Shown here: in pieces, positions 36,469 through 45,109 of the stretch | How positions within the stretch are numbered: position 1 is the stretch's first letter | Layout of the letters: the number at the start of each line of letters is the position of its first letter | Assembly: GCF_021049245.1 (NCBI RefSeq) | Contig: NZ_CP088020.1 | Coordinates: 1,680,001-1,744,000 of the forward strand | Source of the DNA: Radiobacillus kanasensis | Lineage (GTDB): Bacteria > Bacillota > Bacilli > Bacillales > Amphibacillaceae | DNA: 64,000 bases | Reading direction: 5' to 3' | The notes under the pieces: model-generated | What the model was told of the DNA's origin: nothing | Database searches by the model: none | The model's input: only the letters and a program-made list of their open reading frames with translations | Made by a program: the position numbers and the translations under genes

Positions 36469-37332
36469 ATGAGCGATCAAGCTGCAGAGTTACGAAAGCG
36501 TATCGATGAGTTGCGTTCCATAAAGCAAGCGAAAACCATTGCCATTATCAGTGGTAAGGGTGGAGTCGGTAAGTCAAATTTTGCTTTGAATTTCTCTTTA
36601 GCTTTATCTCAGAAAGGAAAAAGTGTCCTTATTTTTGATTTAGATATAGGAATGGGTAACATCGACATCTTGTTAGGGGTTTCTGCAAAGTATTCCATTG
36701 TTCATTTATTTGATGAACACTTGTCCATTGAGGACATTATAGAGCAAGGCCCTCATAACCTATCCTATATTGCAGCGGGTTCAGGATTGGTCGATATCTT
36801 TTCGATGGATGAAGAAAAGTTTCAGTATTTTCTAGGAGAGTTCAAGAAACTGATTAATAGCTATGACTACATCCTTTTTGATATGGGTGCTGGGGTCACA
36901 GAAGGAAGTATGTACTTTATGCTTGCTGCTGATGAATGCTTTGTTGTCACAACACCAGAACCGACCTCTTTAACCGATGCCTATGCTATTATTAAACATA
37001 TAACTCAAAAAAATAAGGATATGAACATCCGGTTACTGGTTAATCGAGCACTTAACCATAAAAATGGATTGAATACGATGAATCGTTTGCAGCATGTCAT
37101 TAAACGATTTCTAAATGTTCAAGTCAATCCTTTAGGGATTCTCCCAGATGACCGAACAGTAAGTGAAGCTGTTGTTAGTCAAGTCCCTTTCCTCTTGTTT
37201 GACCAGAAGTCATCGGTGGCGAGGGCTATTACACAGATAGCAGATCAATACACGGGACAAGACATCAACATAGAGAAAAAGGTTCCATCCTTCTTCCTAT
37301 CAAAATTAAGAAAGTTCATCAAAGAGAGGTAG
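36469..37332 (+). CDS. flhG: Flagellum site-determining ATPase FlhG (YlxH)
   Basis: 287 residues from ATG 36469, eight bases after GGTGA at the end of flhF. MinD-type deviant Walker A ISGKGGVGKSNFALNFSL near 31, then DLDIGMGNIDILLG and YILFDMGAG. The N-terminal DQAAELRKRIDELR-like segment stimulates the FlhF GTPase. The C-terminus has a basic amphipathic helix for membrane binding (FFLSKLRKFIKER). It controls flagellar number and position. Confidence 0.96.
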   Translation: MSDQAAELRKRIDELRSIKQAKTIAIISGKGGVGKSNFALNFSLALSQKGKSVLIFDLDIGMGNIDILLGVSAKYSIVHLFDEHLSIEDIIEQGPHNLSYIAAGSGLVDIFSMDEEKFQYFLGEFKKLINSYDYILFDMGAGVTEGSMYFMLAADECFVVTTPEPTSLTDAYAIIKHITQKNKDMNIRLLVNRALNHKNGLNTMNRLQHVIKRFLNVQVNPLGILPDDRTVSEAVVSQVPFLLFDQKSSVARAITQIADQYTGQDINIEKKVPSFFLSKLRKFIKER

Positions 37333-37338
37333 ACGTCA

Positions 37339-38415
37339 ATGAAGACCATTGAAGTATTGGTGGTAGATGATTCTGCTTTTATGAGGAAGATGATTTCCAA
37401 TATATTAAATGCAGATTCGCGAATGAGAGTTGTTGGGATAGCACCAAATGGGGAGGAAGCACTGGCGAAGGTTCAGAGCTTAAAACCAGATGTCATTACA
37501 CTTGATGTGGAAATGCCTGTCATGGACGGGATTTCCACACTAAAAAGGCTGATGAGTGAGCACCCGATACCTGTCGTGATGTTATCTAGCTTAACATCCA
37601 AAGGTGCCGAAAAAACACTACAAGCCATTTCCTTAGGTGCCGTTGATTTTATAGAAAAGCCATCTGGATCCATTTCATTAGATATTCAAAAAATTGAAAA
37701 AGAGATACAGTCGAAGGTGTTTGCTGCAGCAAATGCTAATGTAAAACCTAGTGCGCCTAGAGAAACGCTGAGGAAAAGACCTGAAATCACCATTCGTCCA
37801 CAGTCTGTTGGTACACTTGACAAAGTGATTGTAGGAATTGGAACATCTACAGGGGGGCCGAGGGCTTTACAACAAGTGCTTACCCAAATACCAAAGAACT
37901 TTCCAGCACCAATAGTAGTTGTGCAACATATGCCTCCTGGCTTCACAAAGTCATTGGCAGAACGATTAAACACGTTATCTGATATTCAAGTGAAAGAAGC
38001 TCAGAATGGGGAACGCCTAGAAAATGGAGTAGCCTACATAGCTCCTGGTGGCTACCATCTGCGTGTTAGAAAAATTGGTTCTACATTAGCAGCTCATTTA
38101 GATCAAGACGAACCTAGAAGTGGACATCGACCATCGGTTGATACCTTATTTGAATCTTTAGCAGAACAGAATGTATGTAAAGTAATTTCCGTTATTATGA
38201 CGGGAATGGGGGCAGATGGATCAAAAGGTCTCAAACTCATTAAGCAAAAACATCCATCATCCATATCCATTGCAGAATCAGAAAGAACCTCTGTCGTGTA
38301 TGGAATGCCACAAGCGGCTTTTAAAACCAATTTAGTAGATCATGTAGAAGATGTGGATGCCATCAGTCATTCCCTTGTACAACAAATAGAGAAAGTAATG
38401 AGGAGGAGCCAGTGA
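37339..38415 (+). CDS. cheB: Chemotaxis methylesterase CheB
   Basis: 358 residues. Receiver domain (about 1-120) with D10/D11 and phosphoacceptor D56, a linker, then the methylesterase domain (about 165-350) with the catalytic serine in GIGTSTGGPRAL, the histidine in VVVQHMPPGFT and the aspartate in MTGMGADGSKGL. It removes methyl groups from receptor glutamates during adaptation. The ATG follows AGAGAGGTAGACG. Confidence 0.98.
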   Translation: MKTIEVLVVDDSAFMRKMISNILNADSRMRVVGIAPNGEEALAKVQSLKPDVITLDVEMPVMDGISTLKRLMSEHPIPVVMLSSLTSKGAEKTLQAISLGAVDFIEKPSGSISLDIQKIEKEIQSKVFAAANANVKPSAPRETLRKRPEITIRPQSVGTLDKVIVGIGTSTGGPRALQQVLTQIPKNFPAPIVVVQHMPPGFTKSLAERLNTLSDIQVKEAQNGERLENGVAYIAPGGYHLRVRKIGSTLAAHLDQDEPRSGHRPSVDTLFESLAEQNVCKVISVIMTGMGADGSKGLKLIKQKHPSSISIAESERTSVVYGMPQAAFKTNLVDHVEDVDAISHSLVQQIEKVMRRSQ

Positions 38416-38416
38416 C

Positions 38417-40450
38417 ATGAATGAATACCTCGAAGTTTTTATAGAAGAAAGTAAGGAACATATTCAAGCATTAAATGATAATCTCTTAGTATTAGAGAAA
38501 AACCCGACAGATATTAGCATGGTTAATGAGATTTTTCGTTCCGCTCATACTCTAAAAGGAATGTCTGCAACAATGGGTTACCAAGACCTTGCTAACCTAA
38601 CTCACAAATTAGAAAATGTTTTGGACGCTGTTCGAAATAACCAATTACAAGTCCATTCCGAAATGCTGGACGTTGTTTTTGAGGCTGTGGATCACTTAGA
38701 AGAGATGGTCGTGGATATAGCATCTGGTGGTGAAGGGAAACGCGACGTAGAGAGTGTTGTTGCCAAGCTTCAAGCAATTGAAGCAGGAGAACAAGTAGTT
38801 GAGGCTTCCTCTACACAAGCTGTAACTACCACTCCTTCTGTTCAAACGGACTCTGGACTTTCTTCTTCCTTAGATGAATTCGAGATAGCAGTGCTGAAAG
38901 AATCGGAAGAAAAAGGATTCCAAAGCGTAGAAATTAAAGTAAGTTTGCGTGAAGATTGTATGCTGAAGGCTGCAAGAGTGTATATGGTGTTTGAAATTTT
39001 GGAACAAGAAGGCGAAGTCATAAAATCGAATCCTCTTGTTCAGGATTTAGAAGAAGAAAACTTCGAACAAAACTTTTCTGTCCTTTTAGTTACGAAGACA
39101 GAAGCAGAAGTTCTTCGACAAAAAGTATTAAAAGTGTCAGAAGTTGAAGAAGTAGTAGTTGAGCCATTCTCTATGGAACAAGTAAGTTCGAATCAACAAG
39201 TACAGAAAGAAGCCCTTGCTTCTGATGAAACTAACAAGGCTTCAAAAGACGCTCCTGCTAAAAATGCTTCTAATAGCAAAGAAGCGGGTAACGTTAAATT
39301 AGGAAATAAGACGATTCGTGTTAACATAGACCGATTAGATGCGTTAATGAACCTATTTGAAGAGCTCGTTATTGATCGAGGACGCCTGGAGCAAATCTCT
39401 GTAAACTTGAAACATGGAGAGCTTCAAGAGACAGTGGAAAGAATGTCTCGAATTTCCGGTGACCTGCAAAACATCATTTTAAATATGCGAATGGTACCGA
39501 TCGATCAAGTATTTAATCGTTTCCCAAGAATGGTTCGTCAGCTTGCTAAAGATTTGGGAAAACAAATCAACCTAGAAATCGTTGGTGCTGAAACGGAATT
39601 AGATCGTACCGTTATCGATGAAATCGGAGATCCACTCGTTCACTTGATTCGTAACTCGTTAGACCATGGGGTGGAAAAACCTGATGCCAGAGTTGCAAAA
39701 GGTAAACCTGCTGAAGGAAATGTCACTTTACTTGCTTATCACAGTGGAAACCATGTTTTTATCGAGATTTCAGATGATGGTGCTGGTATTAATAAAGAAA
39801 AAGTAATTAATAAAGCGATCTCCAATGGCGTAATTAAAGAAGATCAAGCTTCTTCTTTAACAGACCAACAAGTGTACCAGCTCATTATGGAAAGTGGTTT
39901 TTCTACGGCAGAAACCATTTCGGATGTATCTGGTCGTGGAGTTGGACTCGATGTAGTAAAGAATACGATTGAATCATTGGGGGGTACAATCTCGATCGAA
40001 TCTGAAATCGACAAGGGCTCTGTATTCTCCATTCAATTACCTTTAACATTATCAATTATTTCTGTTCTTTTAGTCGAAGTACAAAAGGAAAAATATGCAT
40101 TGCCTTTATCATCTATTATCGAAACAGTAGTTGTTCATAAAGATGAAATTATGCAAGCACATAAGAAAAGTGTCATAGATTTTAGAGGAAAAGTAGTTCC
40201 ATTGATTCCATTAAAGGATGTTTTTCAAGTTCCTACCCAGCTTGAACAAGATGACTATTATTCCATTGTTATCGTTCGAAAAGGGGAAAAAATGGCTGGC
40301 TTGATTGTAGATAGCTTTATTGGTCAGCAAGAAGTGGTGTTAAAGTCACTTGGCGAGTATTTATCCGATGTATTTGCTATCTCTGGAGCAACCATTCTTG
40401 GAGATGGACAAGTTGCTTTGATTATCGATAGTAATGCATTAGTGAAATAA
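38417..40450 (+). CDS. cheA: Chemotaxis histidine kinase CheA
   Basis: 677 residues. P1 phosphotransfer domain with the histidine H44 in FRSAHTLKGMSATMG, a P2 domain (about 155-260), P3 dimerisation (about 295-360), the P4 HATPase domain with HLIRNSLDHG, DDGAGI and GRGVGLDVVK, and the P5 CheW-like regulatory domain at the C-terminus. It phosphorylates CheY and CheB. The ATG is two bases after the cheB stop, with AGGAGG inside cheB. Confidence 0.98.
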   Translation: MNEYLEVFIEESKEHIQALNDNLLVLEKNPTDISMVNEIFRSAHTLKGMSATMGYQDLANLTHKLENVLDAVRNNQLQVHSEMLDVVFEAVDHLEEMVVDIASGGEGKRDVESVVAKLQAIEAGEQVVEASSTQAVTTTPSVQTDSGLSSSLDEFEIAVLKESEEKGFQSVEIKVSLREDCMLKAARVYMVFEILEQEGEVIKSNPLVQDLEEENFEQNFSVLLVTKTEAEVLRQKVLKVSEVEEVVVEPFSMEQVSSNQQVQKEALASDETNKASKDAPAKNASNSKEAGNVKLGNKTIRVNIDRLDALMNLFEELVIDRGRLEQISVNLKHGELQETVERMSRISGDLQNIILNMRMVPIDQVFNRFPRMVRQLAKDLGKQINLEIVGAETELDRTVIDEIGDPLVHLIRNSLDHGVEKPDARVAKGKPAEGNVTLLAYHSGNHVFIEISDDGAGINKEKVINKAISNGVIKEDQASSLTDQQVYQLIMESGFSTAETISDVSGRGVGLDVVKNTIESLGGTISIESEIDKGSVFSIQLPLTLSIISVLLVEVQKEKYALPLSSIIETVVVHKDEIMQAHKKSVIDFRGKVVPLIPLKDVFQVPTQLEQDDYYSIVIVRKGEKMAGLIVDSFIGQQEVVLKSLGEYLSDVFAISGATILGDGQVALIIDSNALVK

Positions 40451-40477
40451 TGTTTAAAAGGACGAGGAGGAAGAATA

Positions 40478-40948
40478 ATGAGCGAACAAAATCAACAAGA
40501 ATTTAAAGCCATCGTTTTTCAATTACAGAATGAAGAATATGCTATACCGGTACAACAAGTAGGATCTATTGAGAGAATAGAACACATAACAAGAGTTCCT
40601 CAAACCGAAGAATTTGTAAAAGGTGTTATTAACCTTCGTGGAGTCATTACTCCTATTATTGATTTGCGCAAACGGTTCGGAATGGATGAAGCAGAATTTA
40701 CGGATAGCACTAGAATAATCATTGTGTACATGAATGATTTAGAAGTTGGGCTTATCGTAGATGCTGCATATGACGTCATTGATATTCCGACCGAACAGAT
40801 TGAGCCAACACCAGAAGTCATTGGTACTGTTAATGTGGATTATATTGAAGGGGTAGCGAAAATTGACTCCCGTCTTTTAATCTTGCTCAATATGGAAAGA
40901 GTATTAGCTAGTGATGAGATTGACCAATTAAAATCGATAGAAGGATAA
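40478..40948 (+). CDS. cheW: Chemotaxis coupling protein CheW
   Basis: 156 residues, a single CheW domain. Recognisable parts are VFQLQNEEYAIPVQQVGSIERIEHITRVPQTEEFVKGVINLRGVITPIIDLRKRFG. It links receptors to CheA. The ATG follows GACGAGGAGGAAG. Confidence 0.97.
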   Translation: MSEQNQQEFKAIVFQLQNEEYAIPVQQVGSIERIEHITRVPQTEEFVKGVINLRGVITPIIDLRKRFGMDEAEFTDSTRIIIVYMNDLEVGLIVDAAYDVIDIPTEQIEPTPEVIGTVNVDYIEGVAKIDSRLLILLNMERVLASDEIDQLKSIEG

Positions 40949-40952
40949 AAAG

Positions 40953-41585
40953 ATGTCTTTTCTTGAAAATTTGTCCCATTATCAACTCGATATTTTAAAA
41001 GAAGTAGGAAACATCGGTTCTGGAAATGCAGCAACCTCTTTGTCTAAACTATTAAATCGGAAAGTAGACATGACGACACCATCCGTTAAAGTTGTAGGTT
41101 TTGATGAAGTGATGAATTTAGTTGGGGGACCAGAAAAGCTGATTGTTTCTGTCTTCCTTCGCATTCAAGGGGAAGCCCCAGGTAGCATGTATTTCGTGCT
41201 CGATCCCAATGAAGCAGAACAATTTGCTCGTCAAGTAACCGGACTGAAAGAGTTTTCCTTCGAACAATACCCAATTGATGAAGTTGGGTTGTCTGCCTTA
41301 CATGAAGTAGGAAATATACTTGCTGGCTCTTATTTATCTGCGTTATCGGACTTTACGAACATTAATATGCAACCTTCTGTACCTTCCTTAAACATGGATA
41401 TGGCTGGTGCTATTCTGTCAGAAGGTTTAATGGAGCTCTCTGTTGAGAGTGATTACGCTATTATTATTGATACGACCATTTCCGAAGAGGGGGAGAAAAG
41501 CAGTTTAAATGGTCACTTTTTTCTATTGCCGGATCCTGACTCCTTCCGGAAAATTTTTCGATCACTAGGTGTGGAAGATCAATGA
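40953..41585 (+). CDS. cheC: CheY-P phosphatase CheC
   Basis: 210 residues. Two CheC active-site repeats: DILKEVGNIGSGNAATSLSKLL (about 14-35) and LSALHEVGNILAGSYLSALS (about 111-130), each with the conserved Glu and Asn. It dephosphorylates CheY-P and is stimulated by CheD. It overlaps cheD by four bases. Confidence 0.97.
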   Translation: MSFLENLSHYQLDILKEVGNIGSGNAATSLSKLLNRKVDMTTPSVKVVGFDEVMNLVGGPEKLIVSVFLRIQGEAPGSMYFVLDPNEAEQFARQVTGLKEFSFEQYPIDEVGLSALHEVGNILAGSYLSALSDFTNINMQPSVPSLNMDMAGAILSEGLMELSVESDYAIIIDTTISEEGEKSSLNGHFFLLPDPDSFRKIFRSLGVEDQ

Positions 41586-42079
41586 ATATTATAGGAAATG
41601 TCGTGAAGGTTGGTATTGCGGATTTAAAGATTACGAGAGCGCCAGAGATATTGAGAACTTCTGGATTAGGTTCCTGTGTTGGGGTAGTTGTATATGACCT
41701 TTCGCAACGTCTGGCGGGGATGTCACATGTTATGCTTCCAGACTCTCAACTATCGAAACGAGAAGATTTAAACGTACTAAAGTATGCCGATACAGCTATC
41801 GATTTGCTTGTTGAGAGCTTGATCAAGGATGGTGCTAGAACTTATGCGCTTAAAGCCAAAATAGCTGGCGGTGCACAGATGTTTTCATTCTCTACTTCTA
41901 ATGACTTATTACGTGTAGGTTCTAGGAATATTGAAGCAGTAAAACAACGCTTAAGTCTTCATCGTATTCCGATTCAAGCGGAGGACGTGGGAGGAAATAG
42001 CGGGAGAACCATCGAATTTTTTCCTGATACCGGAATACTTAAAGTCAGAACGGTTAATATGGGAGAAACGGAACTATAA
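41582..42079 (+). CDS. cheD: Chemoreceptor deamidase CheD
   Basis: 165 residues. Active-site cysteine in LRTSGLGSCVGVVVYD (about 29-44) and the histidine in MSHVMLPDS, followed by AKIAGGAQMF and the GGNSGRTIEFFPDTG segment that resembles CheC-binding receptor motifs. CheD deamidates receptor glutamines and binds CheC. Confidence 0.97.
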   Translation: MNIIGNVVKVGIADLKITRAPEILRTSGLGSCVGVVVYDLSQRLAGMSHVMLPDSQLSKREDLNVLKYADTAIDLLVESLIKDGARTYALKAKIAGGAQMFSFSTSNDLLRVGSRNIEAVKQRLSLHRIPIQAEDVGGNSGRTIEFFPDTGILKVRTVNMGETEL

Positions 42080-42131
42080 TACGAAAAGCGAGTTAGATAA
42101 ATGTTCGTAATTAGGTGAGGAGGATTTTTTC

Positions 42132-42902
42132 ATGTCCAATTCCACAGCTCCTCAAGATGAGCAATTATGGGATAGCTGGATAAAAGACCAGGATAGTGAT
42201 GCTGCGAATCAACTGATACAGAAGTATAGTTATATTGTGAGTTATCACGTGCAACGAATCGGGGTCCATTTGCCTAGCAGTGTGAGCAGGGATGATATTA
42301 AAAGTTTGGGGTTAGTGGGTTTATATGACGCGCTGACGAAATTTGATCCGAAACGGGATCTCAAATTTGATACGTATGCTTCCTTTCGTGTTCGCGGTGC
42401 CATAATTGATGGTCTTAGAAAAGAAGATTGGTTGCCAAGATCCGTACGGGAAAAAACAAAACAGTTAGATCGAGTATCCAATCAGTTGGAGCAACAATTA
42501 CAACGGAAGCCAAGTGCGGAGGAAATTGCAAAAGAACTTGGTATTCCAGAAAAGGAAGTTGAAGAAATTATAAAGGACTCCTTATTTGCGAATGTGCTGT
42601 CGATGGATGATAAACCAAAAGATAATGGGAAAGAACAAAGGGAAGGTATCGGTTATTCCGTGCCAGATGAGTCCACGGCTACTCCAGAACAAAATATCGT
42701 TCGGAAGGAAAGTTATGTAGAACTGGAGCAAGGCATTAAGAAATTGAATGAAAATGAACAAATGGTAATCAGTTTGTTTTATAAAGAAGAGTTAACTTTT
42801 ACGGAAATTGGACAAGTTCTAGGGTTAACAACATCAAGAATTTCCCAGATCCACCGAAAGTCAATTGTAAAGTTACAACAGGTGCTTGCCAATATATCTT
42901 GA
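42132..42902 (+). CDS. sigD: Motility sigma factor SigD (sigma-28)
   Basis: 256 residues, sigma-70 family group 3. Region 2 has SLGLVGLYDALTKFDPKRDLKFDTYASFRVRGAIIDGLRKEDWLPR (about 57-102), region 3 has QRKPSAEEIAKELGIPEKEVEEI, and region 4 has the LTFTEIGQVLGLTTSRISQIHRK helix-turn-helix. It directs late flagellar, chemotaxis and autolysin genes from TAAA/GCCGATAT promoters; one such site is at 3284. The ATG follows AGGTGAGGAGG. It is last in the contiguous operon, before a terminator. Confidence 0.98.
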   Translation: MSNSTAPQDEQLWDSWIKDQDSDAANQLIQKYSYIVSYHVQRIGVHLPSSVSRDDIKSLGLVGLYDALTKFDPKRDLKFDTYASFRVRGAIIDGLRKEDWLPRSVREKTKQLDRVSNQLEQQLQRKPSAEEIAKELGIPEKEVEEIIKDSLFANVLSMDDKPKDNGKEQREGIGYSVPDESTATPEQNIVRKESYVELEQGIKKLNENEQMVISLFYKEELTFTEIGQVLGLTTSRISQIHRKSIVKLQQVLANIS

Positions 42903-42916
42903 TATTATGTGTTACA

Positions 42917-42951
42917 GGGAGCTTTGAAGTGCATACGGAAAGCTCCTTTTT
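42917..42951 (+). terminator. Intrinsic terminator after sigD
   Basis: GGAGCTTT (42918-42925) pairs with AAAGCTCC (42939-42946), followed by TTTTT. It closes the fla/che operon before the IS-bearing interval. Bases 42952-43096 show no gene. Confidence 0.85.
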
Positions 42952-43199
42952 CACATATAGTAAGTATTATAAAAGATCATTTGCTTTTACAGGGATTAAA
43001 TGTAACTCGTAGTTTATATAGACTGCGTCATAACTAAGTAATAAAACTTACTACAAAACCATCGGTTTAGTGACTGCTCGGTGTGTGTAAGATGCTGATT
43101 TCCGTTGCGGGTAATCGCTTTCCTCGGGCACGGCCTCAGCCTCCTCAAAAAGCAAAGTTCGCTTTTCTGCGGGGTCTTCAACTCGTGCTGTTCCCGCAG

Positions 43200-43407
43200 T
43201 CATCCATGTATCGCGAAAACAGCTATACACCACAGAGAATGAAAATAGTTATTGTGTGGCTATACTGATGCTACGGCTGGATGAGGAAGGTCGAGACTCC
43301 TTGGTGCGTGAGAGCCCTACCCGCAGTCTGACTCCTTCGACCACGGTGCATCACAGACTGTTGCTCCCTTTAAGGGAAGCACTCATGGTAGATTAACCCT
43401 ATTCTGG
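43200..43407 (+). ncRNA. Predicted bridge RNA leader of IS copy 2
   Basis: A stem GGTCGA (43289-43294) with TCGACC (43337-43342) closes an internal loop. On its 5' side is GACTCCT (43295-43301) and on its 3' side CCCGCAG (43320-43326). These equal the two halves of the insertion site on opposite strands, each ending in the core (CT or AG). Further on, TCATGGTAG (43383-43391) equals the last nine bases of the element plus core, as a donor guide would. A hairpin CCCTT/AAGGG (around 43366-43376) and GTGC/GCAC pair lie in between. In IS621 the bridge RNA is encoded at this place. The transcript limits are inferred. Confidence 0.65.
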
Positions 43408-43455
43408 TTGTTGCGCCAGCCTCCATTATTATTTGCCGTAGAAAGGATGTTTTCA

Positions 43456-44679
43456 ATGGATGTAATCATTGAGAATGCTTGTGGTATGGATGTCCACAAG
43501 GATACCATTACCGCTTGTGCCATTACAACAGAAGGAAAGGAGATTGAAACTTTTTCAACTAAAACCATATATCTAATTGAGTTGGTGGACTGGGTGAAGA
43601 AACATAAGTGTACCCATGTGGCAATGGAAAGTACAAGTGTCTACTGGAAACCTATTGTCAATCTACTAGAAGCAGAAGATATTGAATATCTAGTTGTGAA
43701 TGCTCAACACATTAAGGCTGTCCCCGGGCGTAAAACGGATGTGAAAGATGCCGAATGGATAGCCAAATTACTTCGTCACGGTTTACTTAAAGCTAGTTTT
43801 ATTCCTGATCGAAACCAGCGAGAATTACGTGAACTTGTTCGTTATCGTCGAAGTATTATTGAAGAGCGTGCCAGACAATATAATCGGATTCAAAAAGTGT
43901 TAGAAGGAGCTAATATCAAACTTGGTTCTGTTGTTTCTGACATTATGGGAGTTTCTGCTCGTGATATGCTTCGATCCATATCCGAAGGAAATGATGATCT
44001 CGAAGAGTTAACAACCTTTGCGAGAGGAGTAATGAAGAAGAAAAAGGATGAATTGAAACTCGCACTTCAAGGGTATGTTCAAGAACACCAACGGTTCATG
44101 ATAAAAACGATTCTAGATCATATCGATTTCCTGACGGATCAAATCGATAAACTAGATAAAGAGATAGCGAAAAGGATGGAAGACTCTCAAGAAGATATAG
44201 ACCGTTTAGATTCCATTCCTGGTATTGGGAGAAAAATGGCGGAACAAATGCTTGCAGAGCTTGGTACAAATATAAAGGAGCAATTTCCTACTGCACCTCA
44301 AATGTGTTCATGGGCTGGATTAGTTCCTGGAAATAACCAAAGTGCTGGAAAACGTAAATCATCTAAAACGTTGAATGGAAACAAGTATCTTAAATCAGCA
44401 CTGATTGAAGCAGCTCATTCTGTTCGAGGATCCAAAAACTACCTTGGTGCACTTTACCGGCGAACAGCTTCACGTAAAGGTAAAAAGCGTGCAGGAATCG
44501 TTGTAGCTCATGCGATATTACGAATCTCCTATTATCTCTTAACACGAAAAGAAATGTATGTAGATTTAGGAGAAGATTACTTCGACAAACAAAGACAACA
44601 ATCCGTTGTTAGGCATTCACTACGAAGATTAGAGAGTTTAGGTTACACAGTGACAATTGTGGAACCAAAAGTATCTTAA
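43456..44679 (+). CDS. IS110-family transposase (DEDD recombinase), copy 2
   Basis: 407 residues from ATG 43456, eight bases after GAAAGGA; an upstream in-frame TTG at 43408 gives 423 residues but falls in the predicted guide RNA leader. RuvC-like DEDD residues D12, E58, D95, D98 and the C-terminal serine S296 are present, with a coiled-coil linker at about 185-250. It would cut and exchange strands at 2-base cores under RNA guidance. It is the same protein as copy 1 except Arg instead of Lys at 386. Confidence 0.95.
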   Translation: MDVIIENACGMDVHKDTITACAITTEGKEIETFSTKTIYLIELVDWVKKHKCTHVAMESTSVYWKPIVNLLEAEDIEYLVVNAQHIKAVPGRKTDVKDAEWIAKLLRHGLLKASFIPDRNQRELRELVRYRRSIIEERARQYNRIQKVLEGANIKLGSVVSDIMGVSARDMLRSISEGNDDLEELTTFARGVMKKKKDELKLALQGYVQEHQRFMIKTILDHIDFLTDQIDKLDKEIAKRMEDSQEDIDRLDSIPGIGRKMAEQMLAELGTNIKEQFPTAPQMCSWAGLVPGNNQSAGKRKSSKTLNGNKYLKSALIEAAHSVRGSKNYLGALYRRTASRKGKKRAGIVVAHAILRISYYLLTRKEMYVDLGEDYFDKQRQQSVVRHSLRRLESLGYTVTIVEPKVS

Positions 44680-44811
44680 AATTATTCTCAAACTTCATTA
44701 GATCTTAGAATATGGCGCTCTCCTCAAAAAAATGAATGAGCTGCGTCTACCTTAGTATTGCCATTTTTCTATATATTAGAACTTTATTTTCATGGTAGGA
44801 GTCGATTACCC

Positions 44812-44925
44812 TCCACTCCAATCAACATACTATATGCGGTAGACAATTATTTAATGGTCCTGCAAGAAGGTTATAGCCAGACGGGACAACTGTCCACTGT
44901 AACTTTTCACCTTGTTATAACATGT
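44812..44925. other. Spacer right of IS copy 2
   Basis: About 115 bases with no convincing gene. A frame that starts inside the IS right end and runs to 44955 has no ribosome site and no recognisable product. Confidence 0.5.
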
Positions 44926-45012
44926 ATAGGGCATCTGTTCCTTTATTCAAGCTAAAGGAACACCTGTCGTTGCGTTTCCTTAACTATAAAGGACTGAATG
45001 CCAGCGCCCTAT
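44926..45012. repeat. Branched palindromic element of unknown family
   Basis: Outer arms ATAGGGC (44926-44932) and GCCCTAT (45006-45012) pair over 7 bp. Inside are two hairpins: TTCCTTTA with TAAAGGAA (near 44938-44960), and TCCTT with AAGGA (near 44977-44993). A competing GGCAT/ATGCC pair (44930-44934, 44998-45002) gives an alternative fold. The shape is a three-way junction. No T-run follows, so it is not a simple terminator. Confidence 0.55.
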
Positions 45013-45109
45013 CGTACTGTCACTTTTATAAAAATGGCAACTGAATGATCACAATCAACTTGTTTTATTCTAGCAATGCTCTATGTTAATATCAGAAAAC
45101 CATACCTGA

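Larger units (their letters stand above)
43200..44798 (+). mobile_element. IS110-family insertion sequence, copy 2
   Basis: 1599 bp, the same length as copy 1. Left junction CCCGCAG|TCATCC (AG at 43198-43199); right junction CATGGTAG|GAGTC (AG at 44797-44798). Alignment of the flanks with the uninterrupted repeat leaves exactly the AG dinucleotide ambiguous. Order: leader 43200-43455, transposase 43456-44679, right end 44680-44798. No terminal inverted repeats. It lies between sigD and the swrB region. Confidence 0.93.
43109..44811 (-). repeat. Palindromic intergenic repeat, unit C, interrupted by IS copy 2
   Basis: The outer arms GGGTAATCG (43109-43117) and CGATTACCC (44803-44811) still pair across the inserted element. 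With the IS removed, the minus strand reads GGGTAATCGACTC-CT-GCGGGAACAGCACGAG and continues through GAGGAGGCTGAGGCC to CGATTACCC. The inner part matches units B and D, while the outer arms differ, so this is a subtype of the same family. Confidence 0.8.

Noticed and set aside
43083..43268. Open frame, similar in opposite direction to one at 2941-3123
   Set aside because: The likeness is due to shared IS leader and repeat DNA, not to a protein family.
43278..43284. TGGATGA as the missing left donor guide of the bridge RNA
   Set aside because: It lies 5' of the target loop rather than in the donor loop, and copy 1's terminus (TCATTCATG) breaks the match.
44758..44955. Open frame from the IS right end into the flank
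   Set aside because: It starts inside the element without a ribosome site and crosses the insertion junction.
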